Origin: JAJNPS01 sp046589965
GTDB lineage: Bacteria > Pseudomonadota > Alphaproteobacteria > Rhodobacterales > Rhodobacteraceae
Direction: 5' to 3'
NCBI GenBank assembly: GCA_046589965.1
Contig: JBKJVF010000113.1
Coordinates: 1 to 7,540 of the forward strand
DNA: 7,540 bases
Of this stretch, positions 1 to 6,308 are shown piece by piece. The notes under the pieces were generated by a model. It ran no database searches and had not been told where the DNA came from. It saw nothing but the letters and a program-made list of their open reading frames with translations. Both the position numbers and the translations under genes were made by a program. Position 1 is the first letter of the stretch; every line of letters starts with the position of its first letter.

Positions 1-1
1 C

Positions 2-577
2 CGCGCGCACCGCGTGACCTATGTGGGTGAGCTGGGCTGGGAGATTTATGCGACCTCTGAGCAGACCGCGCATGTGTTCGAGGCGCTGGAAGAGGCGGGC
101 AGCACCCTGGGGTTAAAACTGTGCGGCCTGCACACGCTGGACAGCTGCCGGATCGAAAAGGCCTATCGCCACTGGGGTCATGATATCACCGACGAGGATC
201 ATGTGCTGGAGGCGGGGCTTGGGTTCAGCGTCAGCCGCAAGAAGCCTGAATTCATCGGACGCGATGCGGTGATGCGCAAGCGCGAGGCGGGGCTGGATCG
301 CCAGATGCTACAGTTTCGCCTGACCGATCCGGAGCCGCTGTTGTTTCACAACGAGGCACTGGTGCGCGATGGTCAGATTGTCGGACCGGTGACGTCTGGC
401 AACTACGGCCATTTCCTTGGTGGGGCGGTGGGCATGGGTTATGTGGCCTGCAAGGGGCAAAGCGAAGCCGATCTCCTTGGCGCATCCTATGAAATCGAAG
501 TGGCCGGGGTGCGCCACAAGGCGATGGCGAGCCTAGTGCCGATGTATGACCCGACATCGGAGCGAGTGCGGGCATGA
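2..577 (+). CDS. FAD-dependent dimethylglycine/sarcosine dehydrogenase-type protein, C-terminal GcvT region (5' partial)
   Basis: Only the last 191 residues are in the window; the reading frame is already open at base 2 and ends at TGA 575-577. The visible part matches the GcvT/aminomethyltransferase region that forms the C-terminal half of dimethylglycine and sarcosine dehydrogenases. It has YVGELGWEIY near the start, then EKAYRHWGHDIT, an LEAGLGF turn, FIGRDAV, and the C-terminal barrel signature GPVTSGNYGHFLGGAVGMGYV. In that family the N-terminal FAD domain oxidises an N-methyl group and this domain passes the one-carbon unit to tetrahydrofolate in the cytoplasm; this is family knowledge. 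The EKAYRHWG motif is more typical of the dehydrogenase-fused type than of the glycine-cleavage T protein, so I expect an FAD domain upstream of the window. A stand-alone GcvT-like protein remains possible. It lies 159 bp before an MttB-family methyltransferase on the same strand, which supports a joint role in breaking down N-methylated amines. The substrate is unknown. Confidence 0.85.
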   Translation, partial: RAHRVTYVGELGWEIYATSEQTAHVFEALEEAGSTLGLKLCGLHTLDSCRIEKAYRHWGHDITDEDHVLEAGLGFSVSRKKPEFIGRDAVMRKREAGLDRQMLQFRLTDPEPLLFHNEALVRDGQIVGPVTSGNYGHFLGGAVGMGYVACKGQSEADLLGASYEIEVAGVRHKAMASLVPMYDPTSERVRA

Positions 578-699
578 CCGCCCTTCATCAGGCATTCCAG
601 GATAGGCACCGCGCCGATTGCCTAGTGATGCCGAAGCCATTGGCCGCAGCGTCAAAGGATGAGATCGATGCGCATTTGATCAAAGGCGCTGGCGCATGA
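574..699 (+). CDS. possible 41-aa small ORF overlapping the upstream stop (doubtful)
   Basis: An ATG at 574 overlaps the stop codon of the preceding gene in an ATGA arrangement, which often marks translational coupling. It opens a 41-codon frame (MTALHQAFQDRHRADC...) ending at TGA 697-699. I recognise no family, signal or membrane segment. No good ribosome binding site stands at the usual distance; the nearest purine-rich run, GGAG, is too far upstream. The 3' third of the frame is also occupied by the palindromic site at 670-703, which suggests control DNA rather than code. It may be chance, or the remnant of a longer gene. Confidence 0.15.
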   Translation: MTALHQAFQDRHRADCLVMPKPLAAASKDEIDAHLIKGAGA

Positions 700-703
700 T
701 CAT
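670..703. promoter_or_regulatory. tandem palindromic operator-like site upstream of the mttB homologue
   Basis: Bases 670-689 read GCGCATTTGATCAAAGGCGC, a 20-bp inverted repeat in which 9 of 10 base pairs match (only A674/G685 fails) and whose core TTTGATCAAA is perfect. Bases 692-703 read GCGCATGATCAT, repeating the GCGCAT left arm and ending in a second perfect palindrome, ATGATCAT (696-703). The two dyad centres are exactly 20 bp apart, about two helical turns, so two dimers could bind on the same DNA face. The site lies 33-67 bp before the methyltransferase start codon. This geometry fits a dimeric transcription factor, but the regulator is not in the window and I cannot name its family. 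No convincing -35/-10 pair was found next to it. Confidence 0.45.
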
Positions 704-736
704 GGACAATTTTGCACAGATGAAAGCAGGCACAAG

Positions 737-2290
737 ATGAGCGATATTGGCGAGGTCTGCGAACCCGTGCGGTCGCGGCGGTCTGGTGGGCGCGAGGCGC
801 GTGTTGCAATGCGTGCGGCCCCTCTTGCCGATGACGTGCGGCCCGTGCGCCCCGGCATGCCGGGCGGGCGTTACAAGCCCCTGACCGAAGAAGGCATTGC
901 CCAGATACATGAAAGTGCCCTGCAGGCACTGGAAGTGATCGGCCTGAGCCAGGCCCCGCCATCGGGTGTGGAGATCATGACGGCGGCCGGAGCCATACAG
1001 GGTGATGACGGGCGGCTGCGGTTTCCGCGTGCGCTGGTGGAGGACATGCTGGCGGTGGCGGCGCGCAACATCACCTTGCATGCACGCGATCCCCGCTACG
1101 ATCTGCACCTGACCGGGTCGAACGTGCACTACGGCACGGCGGGTGCGGCGGTGCATATCGTTGATCCGATCACGCTCGATTACCGCGAGTCGACCGCCCA
1201 GGACCTGTACGATGCGGCGCGGCTCGTCGACAACCTCGACAACATCCATTTCTATCAGCGGACAATGGTCTGCCGCGACGTGATGGACAACCGCGAGATG
1301 GACCTGAACACGCTGTACGGCAGCCTGTCGGGGACCGTGAAGCATGTGGGCACGAGTTTCAGCGACCCGTCGCACGTCGCCGACTGCTTTGATCTGATCC
1401 ACATGGTCGCAGGTGGCGAAGAGAAATGGCTGGAGCGTCCTTTCGTCAGCAATTCCAACTGCTTTGTCGTGCCCCCGATGAAGTTCGCCGAAGAATCCTG
1501 CATCACGATGGAGGATTGCATCCGGCGCGGCATGCCCATGCTGCTGCTGAGCGCGGGGCAGGCGGGGGCGACAGCGCCCGCACCGATCGCGCTGACCATC
1601 GTGCAGGCGGTGGCGGAATGCCTCGCGGGGGTCGTGTATGCCAACGCGATCAAGAAGGGCGCGCCTTGCATCTTTGGCACATGGCCGTTCGTGTCGGACC
1701 TGCGCACCGGGGCGATGTCGGGCGGCAGCGCCGAACAGGCACTGCTGACCGCCGGTTGCGCCCAAATGCACCGCTTTTACGACTTGCCCGGCGGGGCGGC
1801 GAGCGGAATTTCCGACAGCAAGCTGCCCGATATGCAGGCGGGATGGGAGCAAGGGATCACCAACGCGCTGGCGGGCCTTGCGGGCCTGAACATGTGCTAC
1901 GAGGCGGTGGGGATGCATGCATCCCTGCTCGGGTTCTGTATGGAATCGCTGGTGCTTGGCGACGACCTTCTGGGCCAGACGATGCGGTTGGTGCGCGGCA
2001 TTGACGTGACGCCGGACAGCACCTCCATCGAGGCGATGAAAGAGGTCTGTCTGGGCGGGCCGGGGCATTACCTAGGGTCGGACCAGACGCTGAAGCTGAT
2101 GCAGACCGAATACATCTACCCGAAGGTGGGCAATCGGATGAGCCCCAAGGAATGGAACGAGGCGGGCAAACCACTGCTCCTTGACGCAGCCATCGCGCGC
2201 AAGAATAGTATTCTGGCCAAGGCGGGCAGCCGCATCGATCCCGAAATCGACGCTGCCATCCGCGCCAAATACAACATGTACTTCAAGTGA
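737..2290 (+). CDS. MttB-superfamily (trimethylamine methyltransferase family) protein, non-pyrrolysine type
   Basis: This 517-aa protein belongs to the MttB/COG5598 superfamily. Characterised members transfer a methyl group from trimethylamine or a quaternary amine (glycine betaine for MtgB, carnitine for MtcB) to a cobalamin-binding protein. Visible signatures are GGRYKPLTEEGIAQIHESAL near residues 43-62, VSDLRTGAMSGGSAEQALL in the middle, GISDSKLPDMQAG around residues 357-369, VRGIDV, and GGPGHYLGSDQTLKLMQTEYIYP near the C terminus. The frame has no internal TAG, so it lacks the pyrrolysine of true MttB; Ile358 in the GISDSK segment lies roughly where I would expect that residue, but this is an unaligned estimate. 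The start ATG at 737 is supported by GCAGG at 726-730; upstream the frame is open only to a stop at 677-679, with no ATG or GTG. The start overlaps the stop of a 12-codon frame at 702-740. No corrinoid protein gene is visible nearby, so the methyl acceptor is unknown. The family call is firm; the substrate is not known. Confidence 0.92.
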   Translation: MSDIGEVCEPVRSRRSGGREARVAMRAAPLADDVRPVRPGMPGGRYKPLTEEGIAQIHESALQALEVIGLSQAPPSGVEIMTAAGAIQGDDGRLRFPRALVEDMLAVAARNITLHARDPRYDLHLTGSNVHYGTAGAAVHIVDPITLDYRESTAQDLYDAARLVDNLDNIHFYQRTMVCRDVMDNREMDLNTLYGSLSGTVKHVGTSFSDPSHVADCFDLIHMVAGGEEKWLERPFVSNSNCFVVPPMKFAEESCITMEDCIRRGMPMLLLSAGQAGATAPAPIALTIVQAVAECLAGVVYANAIKKGAPCIFGTWPFVSDLRTGAMSGGSAEQALLTAGCAQMHRFYDLPGGAASGISDSKLPDMQAGWEQGITNALAGLAGLNMCYEAVGMHASLLGFCMESLVLGDDLLGQTMRLVRGIDVTPDSTSIEAMKEVCLGGPGHYLGSDQTLKLMQTEYIYPKVGNRMSPKEWNEAGKPLLLDAAIARKNSILAKAGSRIDPEIDAAIRAKYNMYFK

Positions 2291-2297
2291 GGTCCGA

Positions 2298-3728
2298 ATG
2301 ATTCCCGCCAACATGCTGAAATTCTACATTAATGGTCAGTGGGTAGACCCGATCTCCACGACCCGTAAGGGCGTCGAAAACCCCGCCACCGAGGAGATCG
2401 TCTGCGAAGTGGCACTGGGGTCGGCGGCGGATGCGGACCGCGCGATCATGGCGGCAAGAGCCGCATTTGACAGCTGGACCGTGACGCCGGTCAAGGACCG
2501 CATCGCCTTGGTCAAACGCATCCTCGCGGTCTACAACGACCGCATCGAGGACTTTGCCCAAGTCATGTCGACCGAAATGGGCGCCCCCATCGCATTCGCT
2601 CGCGGCTCGCAAGCCTGGGCGGGGCAGGTCCATATGGAGGCCACGATCAAGGCCGCCGAAGAAATGGTCTGGGAATACAATCGCGGCACCACGCGGATCA
2701 TCTATGAAGGCATCGGGGTCTGCGCGCTGATCACGCCGTGGAACTGGCCGATGAATCAGATCGCCTGCAAGGTCGCCCCGGCGCTGATCGCGGGTTGCAC
2801 GATGGTGCTGAAACCTTCGGAAATCGCACCCCTTTCCGGCACGCTATTCGCGCAGGTCTGCCACGATGCGGGCGTGCCTGCGGGCGTCTTCAACCTGGTG
2901 AACGGGGCCGGACCCGAGGTCGGCGTGCGGATGTCGGTGCATCCCGAGGTCGACATGGTCAGCTTTACCGGCTCAACCCGCGCAGGCACCCAGATCGCCG
3001 CCGCCGCTGCCCCGACCGCCAAGCGTGTGGCCCAGGAAATGGGCGGCAAGAGCCCCAACATCATCCTGCCCGGCGCCAATATTGCCGAAGCTGTGGCCGC
3101 GGGCGTGGGGGCCGTGATGGGCAATACCGGTCAATCCTGCGACGCGCCGACCCGGATGCTGGTACCCCGCGCGCGTCAGGCCGAAGCCTTGGCAGCCGCC
3201 AAGGAAGCCGCCGAGGCGATCGTCATCGGCGATCCGCTTGACGAGGCAACGGGGATGGGGCCGCTGGTGTCGAAAATGCAATTCGACAAGGTCCAACGCC
3301 TGATCCAGGCTGGCATCGACGAAGGCGCCACGCTCGTCACCGGCGGCACAGGCCGCCCCGTCGGTGTCAACCGGGGCTGGTTTACCCGGCCCACGGTCTT
3401 TGGCGATGTGGTCAACTCGATGACAATCTCGCGCGAGGAAATCTTTGGGCCGGTCTTGGCGATCCAGCCCTATGACAGCATCGAGGACGCAATTCAGCAG
3501 GCCAATGACACGATCTATGGCCTTGCCGCCTATATCGCGGGCCCGGCCGAAGATGCCAAGCCCGTGGCGCGCCGCTTGCGGGCGGGCACGGTGAACCTGA
3601 ACTACCCCGACTGGGATACCTCCGCCCCGTTTGGCGGCTACAAACAGTCCGGCAACGGGCGCGAGTATGCCGACTGGGGCATCCATGACTTCTGCGAGGT
3701 CAAGGGCATCGTCGGCTACGGCGCGTGA
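2298..3728 (+). CDS. NAD(P)-dependent aldehyde dehydrogenase family protein
   Basis: A 476-aa ALDH-superfamily enzyme that should oxidise an aldehyde to its acid with NAD(P)+ in the cytoplasm. All key elements are present: the PWNWP loop with the oxyanion Asn at about residue 149, LKPSE with the cofactor-binding Lys172, FTGST at 223-227, the general base Glu247 in QEMGGKSPN, the nucleophile Cys281 in NTGQSC, EEIFGPVL with Glu381, and PFGGYKQSGNGRE near the C terminus. Length is normal for the family. The chosen ATG at 2298 follows GAGG (2289-2292) by 5 nt and gives the usual N terminus, FYINGQWVDP; an in-frame start at 2181 would overlap the methyltransferase by over 100 bp and add a sequence unlike any ALDH. 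A start at 2313 is also possible. It begins 7 nt after the methyltransferase stop, so the two are almost certainly co-transcribed. It may use an aldehyde made during amine breakdown, such as a betaine- or semialdehyde-type compound, but the exact substrate cannot be deduced. Confidence 0.95.
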   Translation: MIPANMLKFYINGQWVDPISTTRKGVENPATEEIVCEVALGSAADADRAIMAARAAFDSWTVTPVKDRIALVKRILAVYNDRIEDFAQVMSTEMGAPIAFARGSQAWAGQVHMEATIKAAEEMVWEYNRGTTRIIYEGIGVCALITPWNWPMNQIACKVAPALIAGCTMVLKPSEIAPLSGTLFAQVCHDAGVPAGVFNLVNGAGPEVGVRMSVHPEVDMVSFTGSTRAGTQIAAAAAPTAKRVAQEMGGKSPNIILPGANIAEAVAAGVGAVMGNTGQSCDAPTRMLVPRARQAEALAAAKEAAEAIVIGDPLDEATGMGPLVSKMQFDKVQRLIQAGIDEGATLVTGGTGRPVGVNRGWFTRPTVFGDVVNSMTISREEIFGPVLAIQPYDSIEDAIQQANDTIYGLAAYIAGPAEDAKPVARRLRAGTVNLNYPDWDTSAPFGGYKQSGNGREYADWGIHDFCEVKGIVGYGA

Positions 3729-3734
3729 ACCATC

Positions 3735-3756
3735 GGGGCGGGACCAAACCCGCCCC
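3735..3756 (+). other. intercistronic GC hairpin
   Basis: A perfect 8-bp inverted repeat, GGGGCGGG (3735-3742) and CCCGCCCC (3749-3756), surrounds a 6-nt loop, ACCAAA. It lies 6 nt after the aldehyde dehydrogenase stop and 17 nt before the next start codon. There is no T run after it, so an efficient intrinsic terminator is unlikely. It may instead protect the upstream mRNA 3' end or lower expression of the next gene. Confidence 0.5.
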
Positions 3757-3773
3757 CACCACACGGGGACAAC

Positions 3774-4673
3774 ATGCATTACGGATATATCGGCCTTGGC
3801 AACCTCGGGGCTGCTTGCGCGGGCTGCCTGCTGAAGGCCGGGTTTCAGGTCACAGTCTATGACCTGAACCCGACCCTTGCAGAGCCACTGGTGGCGCAGG
3901 GTGCGACCCTTGCGACCAGCGCCGAAGATCTGGCCGCAGCCGCCGATCACGTCATCACCTGCCTGCCATCACCGGCGGTATCCGAACGGGTGCTGGGAAA
4001 CATCCTGCCGCATATGAAGCCGGGGGCAAGCTGGGTCGAGATGTCCACCCTCGGGCGAGACGAGGTGCTGAAGCTGGCGGGCGTCGCGTCAGAGGCAGGG
4101 GTGCGGATGATGGAGCTGCCCGTGACTGGCGGTGTGCATCTGGCTTATCAGGGCAAGATCACGATGCTGGCGGGGGGCGACAAGGACCTTTTTGATCTGC
4201 ACCACGCCGCAATGCAGGCGATGGGCGACAAGATCTTTCACATGGGGCCGCTCGGGTCATCCTGCATCATCAAGGTCATCACCAACATGCTGGCCTTCAT
4301 CCACCTGAAGGCGACGTCGGAGGCGCTGATGCTGGCCAAACGCGGTGGCCTTGATCTCGCGCAGGCCTGGCATGCCATCGCGGCATCGTCGGGCAATTCC
4401 TTCGTGCATGAGACAGAGGGCGCGCTGATTCTCAACGGGTCTTACGACATCGCGTTCAACATTGATCTCGCCCTGAAAGACCTTGGATTTGCACTTGGAT
4501 TCGGGCGCGAGTTCGGCGTGCCGCTGGATCTCGCCTCGATGACGAACCAGACCTACATTGCGGCCAAGGCAGCCTATGGCGGCGAGGCGCAGTCGCCGAT
4601 GATCGCCAAGCTCTTGGAGGATCTGCTGGGCACGGACTTGCGCGCCGAAGGGTTCCCGGCGCGGCTGGTCTGA
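3774..4673 (+). CDS. NAD(P)-dependent oxidoreductase, 3-hydroxyisobutyrate dehydrogenase family
   Basis: A 299-aa beta-hydroxyacid dehydrogenase, a family that includes 3-hydroxyisobutyrate dehydrogenase, tartronate semialdehyde reductase and glyoxylate/succinic semialdehyde reductase. The N-terminal Rossmann fold carries GLGNLG at residues 7-12, and the second strand ends in Asp30 (VTVYD), which usually favours NAD over NADP. The substrate-binding motif is ELPVTGG at 114-120, a variant of the usual DAPVSGG, followed by GKITMLAGGD. The catalytic Lys167 lies in GSSCIIKVITNMLA, and the second conserved Lys235 in FNIDLALKDLGFAL. ATG 3774 follows GGGGA at 3765-3769. It is last in the amine-catabolism cluster, 45 nt after the aldehyde dehydrogenase. 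A reasonable inference is interconversion of a hydroxy acid and a semialdehyde that the neighbouring enzyme also handles. The reaction direction and substrate are not shown by the sequence. Confidence 0.92.
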   Translation: MHYGYIGLGNLGAACAGCLLKAGFQVTVYDLNPTLAEPLVAQGATLATSAEDLAAAADHVITCLPSPAVSERVLGNILPHMKPGASWVEMSTLGRDEVLKLAGVASEAGVRMMELPVTGGVHLAYQGKITMLAGGDKDLFDLHHAAMQAMGDKIFHMGPLGSSCIIKVITNMLAFIHLKATSEALMLAKRGGLDLAQAWHAIAASSGNSFVHETEGALILNGSYDIAFNIDLALKDLGFALGFGREFGVPLDLASMTNQTYIAAKAAYGGEAQSPMIAKLLEDLLGTDLRAEGFPARLV

Positions 4674-4686
4674 TTTTCACCTTTGA

Positions 4687-4736
4687 CCAAATATCCCGCG
4701 GGAGGTCTGGAGGGTGCGATACCCTCCAGCCGCCTC
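4687..4736. repeat. Rhodobacteraceae-type intergenic repeat-like element (tentative)
   Basis: The stretch begins ACCAAATATCCCGCGGGAGG, with a perfect CCCGCGGG palindrome at 4695-4702, and runs into the hairpin at 4707-4729, ending in CCGCCTC. I remember closely similar CAAATATCCC-type motifs followed by a GC hairpin recurring after genes in Rhodobacteraceae genomes. Only one copy is in this window, so repetition itself is not visible here. It fills nearly the whole gap between two convergent genes. Confidence 0.4.
4707..4729. terminator. bidirectional hairpin terminator between convergent genes
   Basis: CTGGAGGGT (4707-4715) and ACCCTCCAG (4721-4729) form a perfect 9-bp stem with a 5-nt loop. 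The hairpin sits 33 nt after the stop of the oxidoreductase (+) and 24 nt after the stop of the helicase (-), so it can serve both transcripts. Neither side has a U tract, so ending may depend on Rho, or the hairpin may only mark the RNA 3' end after trimming. Confidence 0.55.
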
Positions 4737-4753
4737 AGTCGAGCAGGATTTGC

Positions 4754-6307
4754 TCAGCCTTCGGTGCCGGTGGATTTTTCTTCAGCCTCATCAGTGGTTT
4801 CTGACGCGATCTGAAAGCTGCGCAAGATGAAGTCCGGCACATGGTCGCCCATGCCAACAACGCTTGGGCCGCGATCGTCGCGACGGTCGCGACGGTCATC
4901 GGGGCGGCGCTCACGTGGTTCGCGCGGTTCGACCGGACGTTCGCTGCGTTCATAGCGGCGTGGTTCCGCTGCCGGCGCGGGGGCTGCGACGACCTCGGGC
5001 TCCGGGGTGACAGCGACGGGAACCTCAACAGGTGTTTGCGACCGGGGCGCGCGCGGCTCGCGGCTGCGCTCTGGTCCCTTGCGACCGCGTTCGGGCCGCT
5101 CGCCTCGACCTGCGGCGGCACGCGGCGCGCGGTCGGCGGGGCCGTCCTCGAAATCGATGCCCTCAGGCAGCGGCATCGCGGGAATTTCCATCTTCACCAG
5201 CGAACTGATCGCGGCAAGGTATTTGGCGTCATTCGGCACCGCGATGGTCATCGCCTTGCCGGCGCGACCCGCACGACCCGTGCGGCCAATGCGGTGGACG
5301 TAATCCTCGGGGTGGCTTGGGACGTCAAAATTGAAGACATGGCTGACCGCCGGGATATCAAGACCCCGTGCTGCGACGTCAGATGCGACCAACAGGTGCA
5401 ACGTGCCATCACGGAAGGATTCAAGCGTGCGCGTGCGCTGGCTCTGGTCCAGATCACCATGGATCGGGGCCGCATTAAAGCCGTGCGCCTTGAGCGACTT
5501 GGCCACCACGTCCACATCCATCTTGCGGTTGCAAAAGATGATGGCGTTGGTGCAGGCCTCGCCCTCGGCCTTGATCAGCGCGCGCAACACGGCACGCTTG
5601 TCGGCGAAACTGCGATCTTTGCGGGCAGGGGTAAAACTGACCAGCCCTTGCGTGATCGTGGTCGACGCCGTGGCCTGACGCGCAACCTCGATCTTGACCG
5701 CGCTCGATAGGAAGGTGTTGGTGATCCGCTCGATTTCGGGCGCCATGGTGGCGGAGTAAAAGAACGTCTGGCGGGTGAAGGGTGTCAGCGCGAAGATGCG
5801 CTCGATATCGGGGATGAACCCCATGTCGAGCATCCGGTCGGCCTCATCCACCACCATGATTTGCACGCCGTTCAGCAACAGCTTGCCGCGTTCGTGATGA
5901 TCCAGGAGGCGGCCAGGCGTTGCGATCAGCACATCGACGCCCCGGTCGATCAGCTTGTCCTGTTCGCCAAAGCTGACGCCGCCGATCAGCAGGGCCTTTG
6001 TCAGCTTGGTGTATTTGGCATAGGTCTCGAAGTTTTCGGCCACTTGCGCTGCCAGTTCGCGTGTGGGCGCCAGCACCAGCGACCGGGGCATGCGCGCCTT
6101 GGCACGCCCTTGACCCAAAAGCGTAATCATCGGCAGCACGAAGCTGGCGGTCTTGCCGGTGCCCGTCTGGGCGATCCCCAGCACGTCGCGACCCTGCAAC
6201 GCATGCGGGATGGCTTGTTCCTGGATGGGGGTTGGGGTGGTATAGCCAGCTTCCGCCACGGCCTTGAGCACGCGCGGGTCCAGCGCCAAGTCTTCGAATT
6301 TTGTCAT
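4754..6307 (-). CDS. DEAD-box ATP-dependent RNA helicase, RhlE-like
   Basis: A 517-aa DEAD-box RNA helicase that unwinds RNA duplexes with ATP in the cytoplasm, with likely roles in ribosome assembly, RNA decay or cold growth. Motifs in order: Q motif (FEDLAL...PTPIQEQAIP, residues 3-33), Walker A AQTGTGKT (46-53), PTREL (81-85), TPGR (130-133), DEAD (154-157), SAT (185-187), AIIFCNRK (255-262), VASDVAARGLDIP (307-319) and HRIGRTGRAGR (338-348). From about residue 393 a disordered tail rich in Arg, Pro and Glu includes DRRDRRDDRG. The tail ends with GMGDHVPDFILR (about 485-496) and an acidic end. I chose the ATG at 6307 because AGGA (6316-6313) lies 5 nt upstream and MTKFEDL is the usual start of the fold; an in-frame ATG at 6388 would add 27 unlikely residues. 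The RNA leader is strongly structured (see 6309-6350). RhlE-like is the best subfamily fit from the Q motif and Walker A surroundings, without a phylogeny. Confidence 0.95.
   Translation of the reverse strand: MTKFEDLALDPRVLKAVAEAGYTTPTPIQEQAIPHALQGRDVLGIAQTGTGKTASFVLPMITLLGQGRAKARMPRSLVLAPTRELAAQVAENFETYAKYTKLTKALLIGGVSFGEQDKLIDRGVDVLIATPGRLLDHHERGKLLLNGVQIMVVDEADRMLDMGFIPDIERIFALTPFTRQTFFYSATMAPEIERITNTFLSSAVKIEVARQATASTTITQGLVSFTPARKDRSFADKRAVLRALIKAEGEACTNAIIFCNRKMDVDVVAKSLKAHGFNAAPIHGDLDQSQRTRTLESFRDGTLHLLVASDVAARGLDIPAVSHVFNFDVPSHPEDYVHRIGRTGRAGRAGKAMTIAVPNDAKYLAAISSLVKMEIPAMPLPEGIDFEDGPADRAPRAAAGRGERPERGRKGPERSREPRAPRSQTPVEVPVAVTPEPEVVAAPAPAAEPRRYERSERPVEPREPRERRPDDRRDRRDDRGPSVVGMGDHVPDFILRSFQIASETTDEAEEKSTGTEG
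4878..4895. repeat. 9-bp tandem duplication inside the helicase tail
   Basis: TCGCGACGG occurs twice head to tail (4878-4886 and 4887-4895). It encodes part of the Arg/Asp repeats DRRDRRDDR in the disordered C-terminal tail of the helicase. The repeat keeps the frame (9 bp), so copy-number changes would alter tail length without breaking the protein. Confidence 0.5.
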
Positions 6308-6308
6308 A

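Noticed and set aside
680..2068. A 462-codon open frame on the - strand opposite the methyltransferase gene
   Set aside because: It is His/Arg/Gly-rich with no recognisable domain and mirrors the GC-rich codons of the clearly conserved + strand gene; it is a shadow frame.
2181..2297. Upstream in-frame start for the aldehyde dehydrogenase
   Set aside because: The extra 39 residues overlap the methyltransferase gene and match nothing in the family; the ATG at 2298 has a good ribosome binding site.
2973..3950. A 325-codon - strand frame across the aldehyde dehydrogenase and oxidoreductase genes
   Set aside because: It spans two well-supported genes and their gap on the other strand and shows no domain of its own.
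4741..4755. GAGCA/TGCTC 5-bp hairpin at the helicase stop codon
   Set aside because: The stem is short, overlaps coding sequence and has no U run; the 9-bp hairpin nearby is a much better terminator candidate.
4841..5710. A 289-codon + strand frame opposite the helicase
   Set aside because: It lies wholly within the conserved DEAD-box gene, and its sequence is low in recognisable structure.
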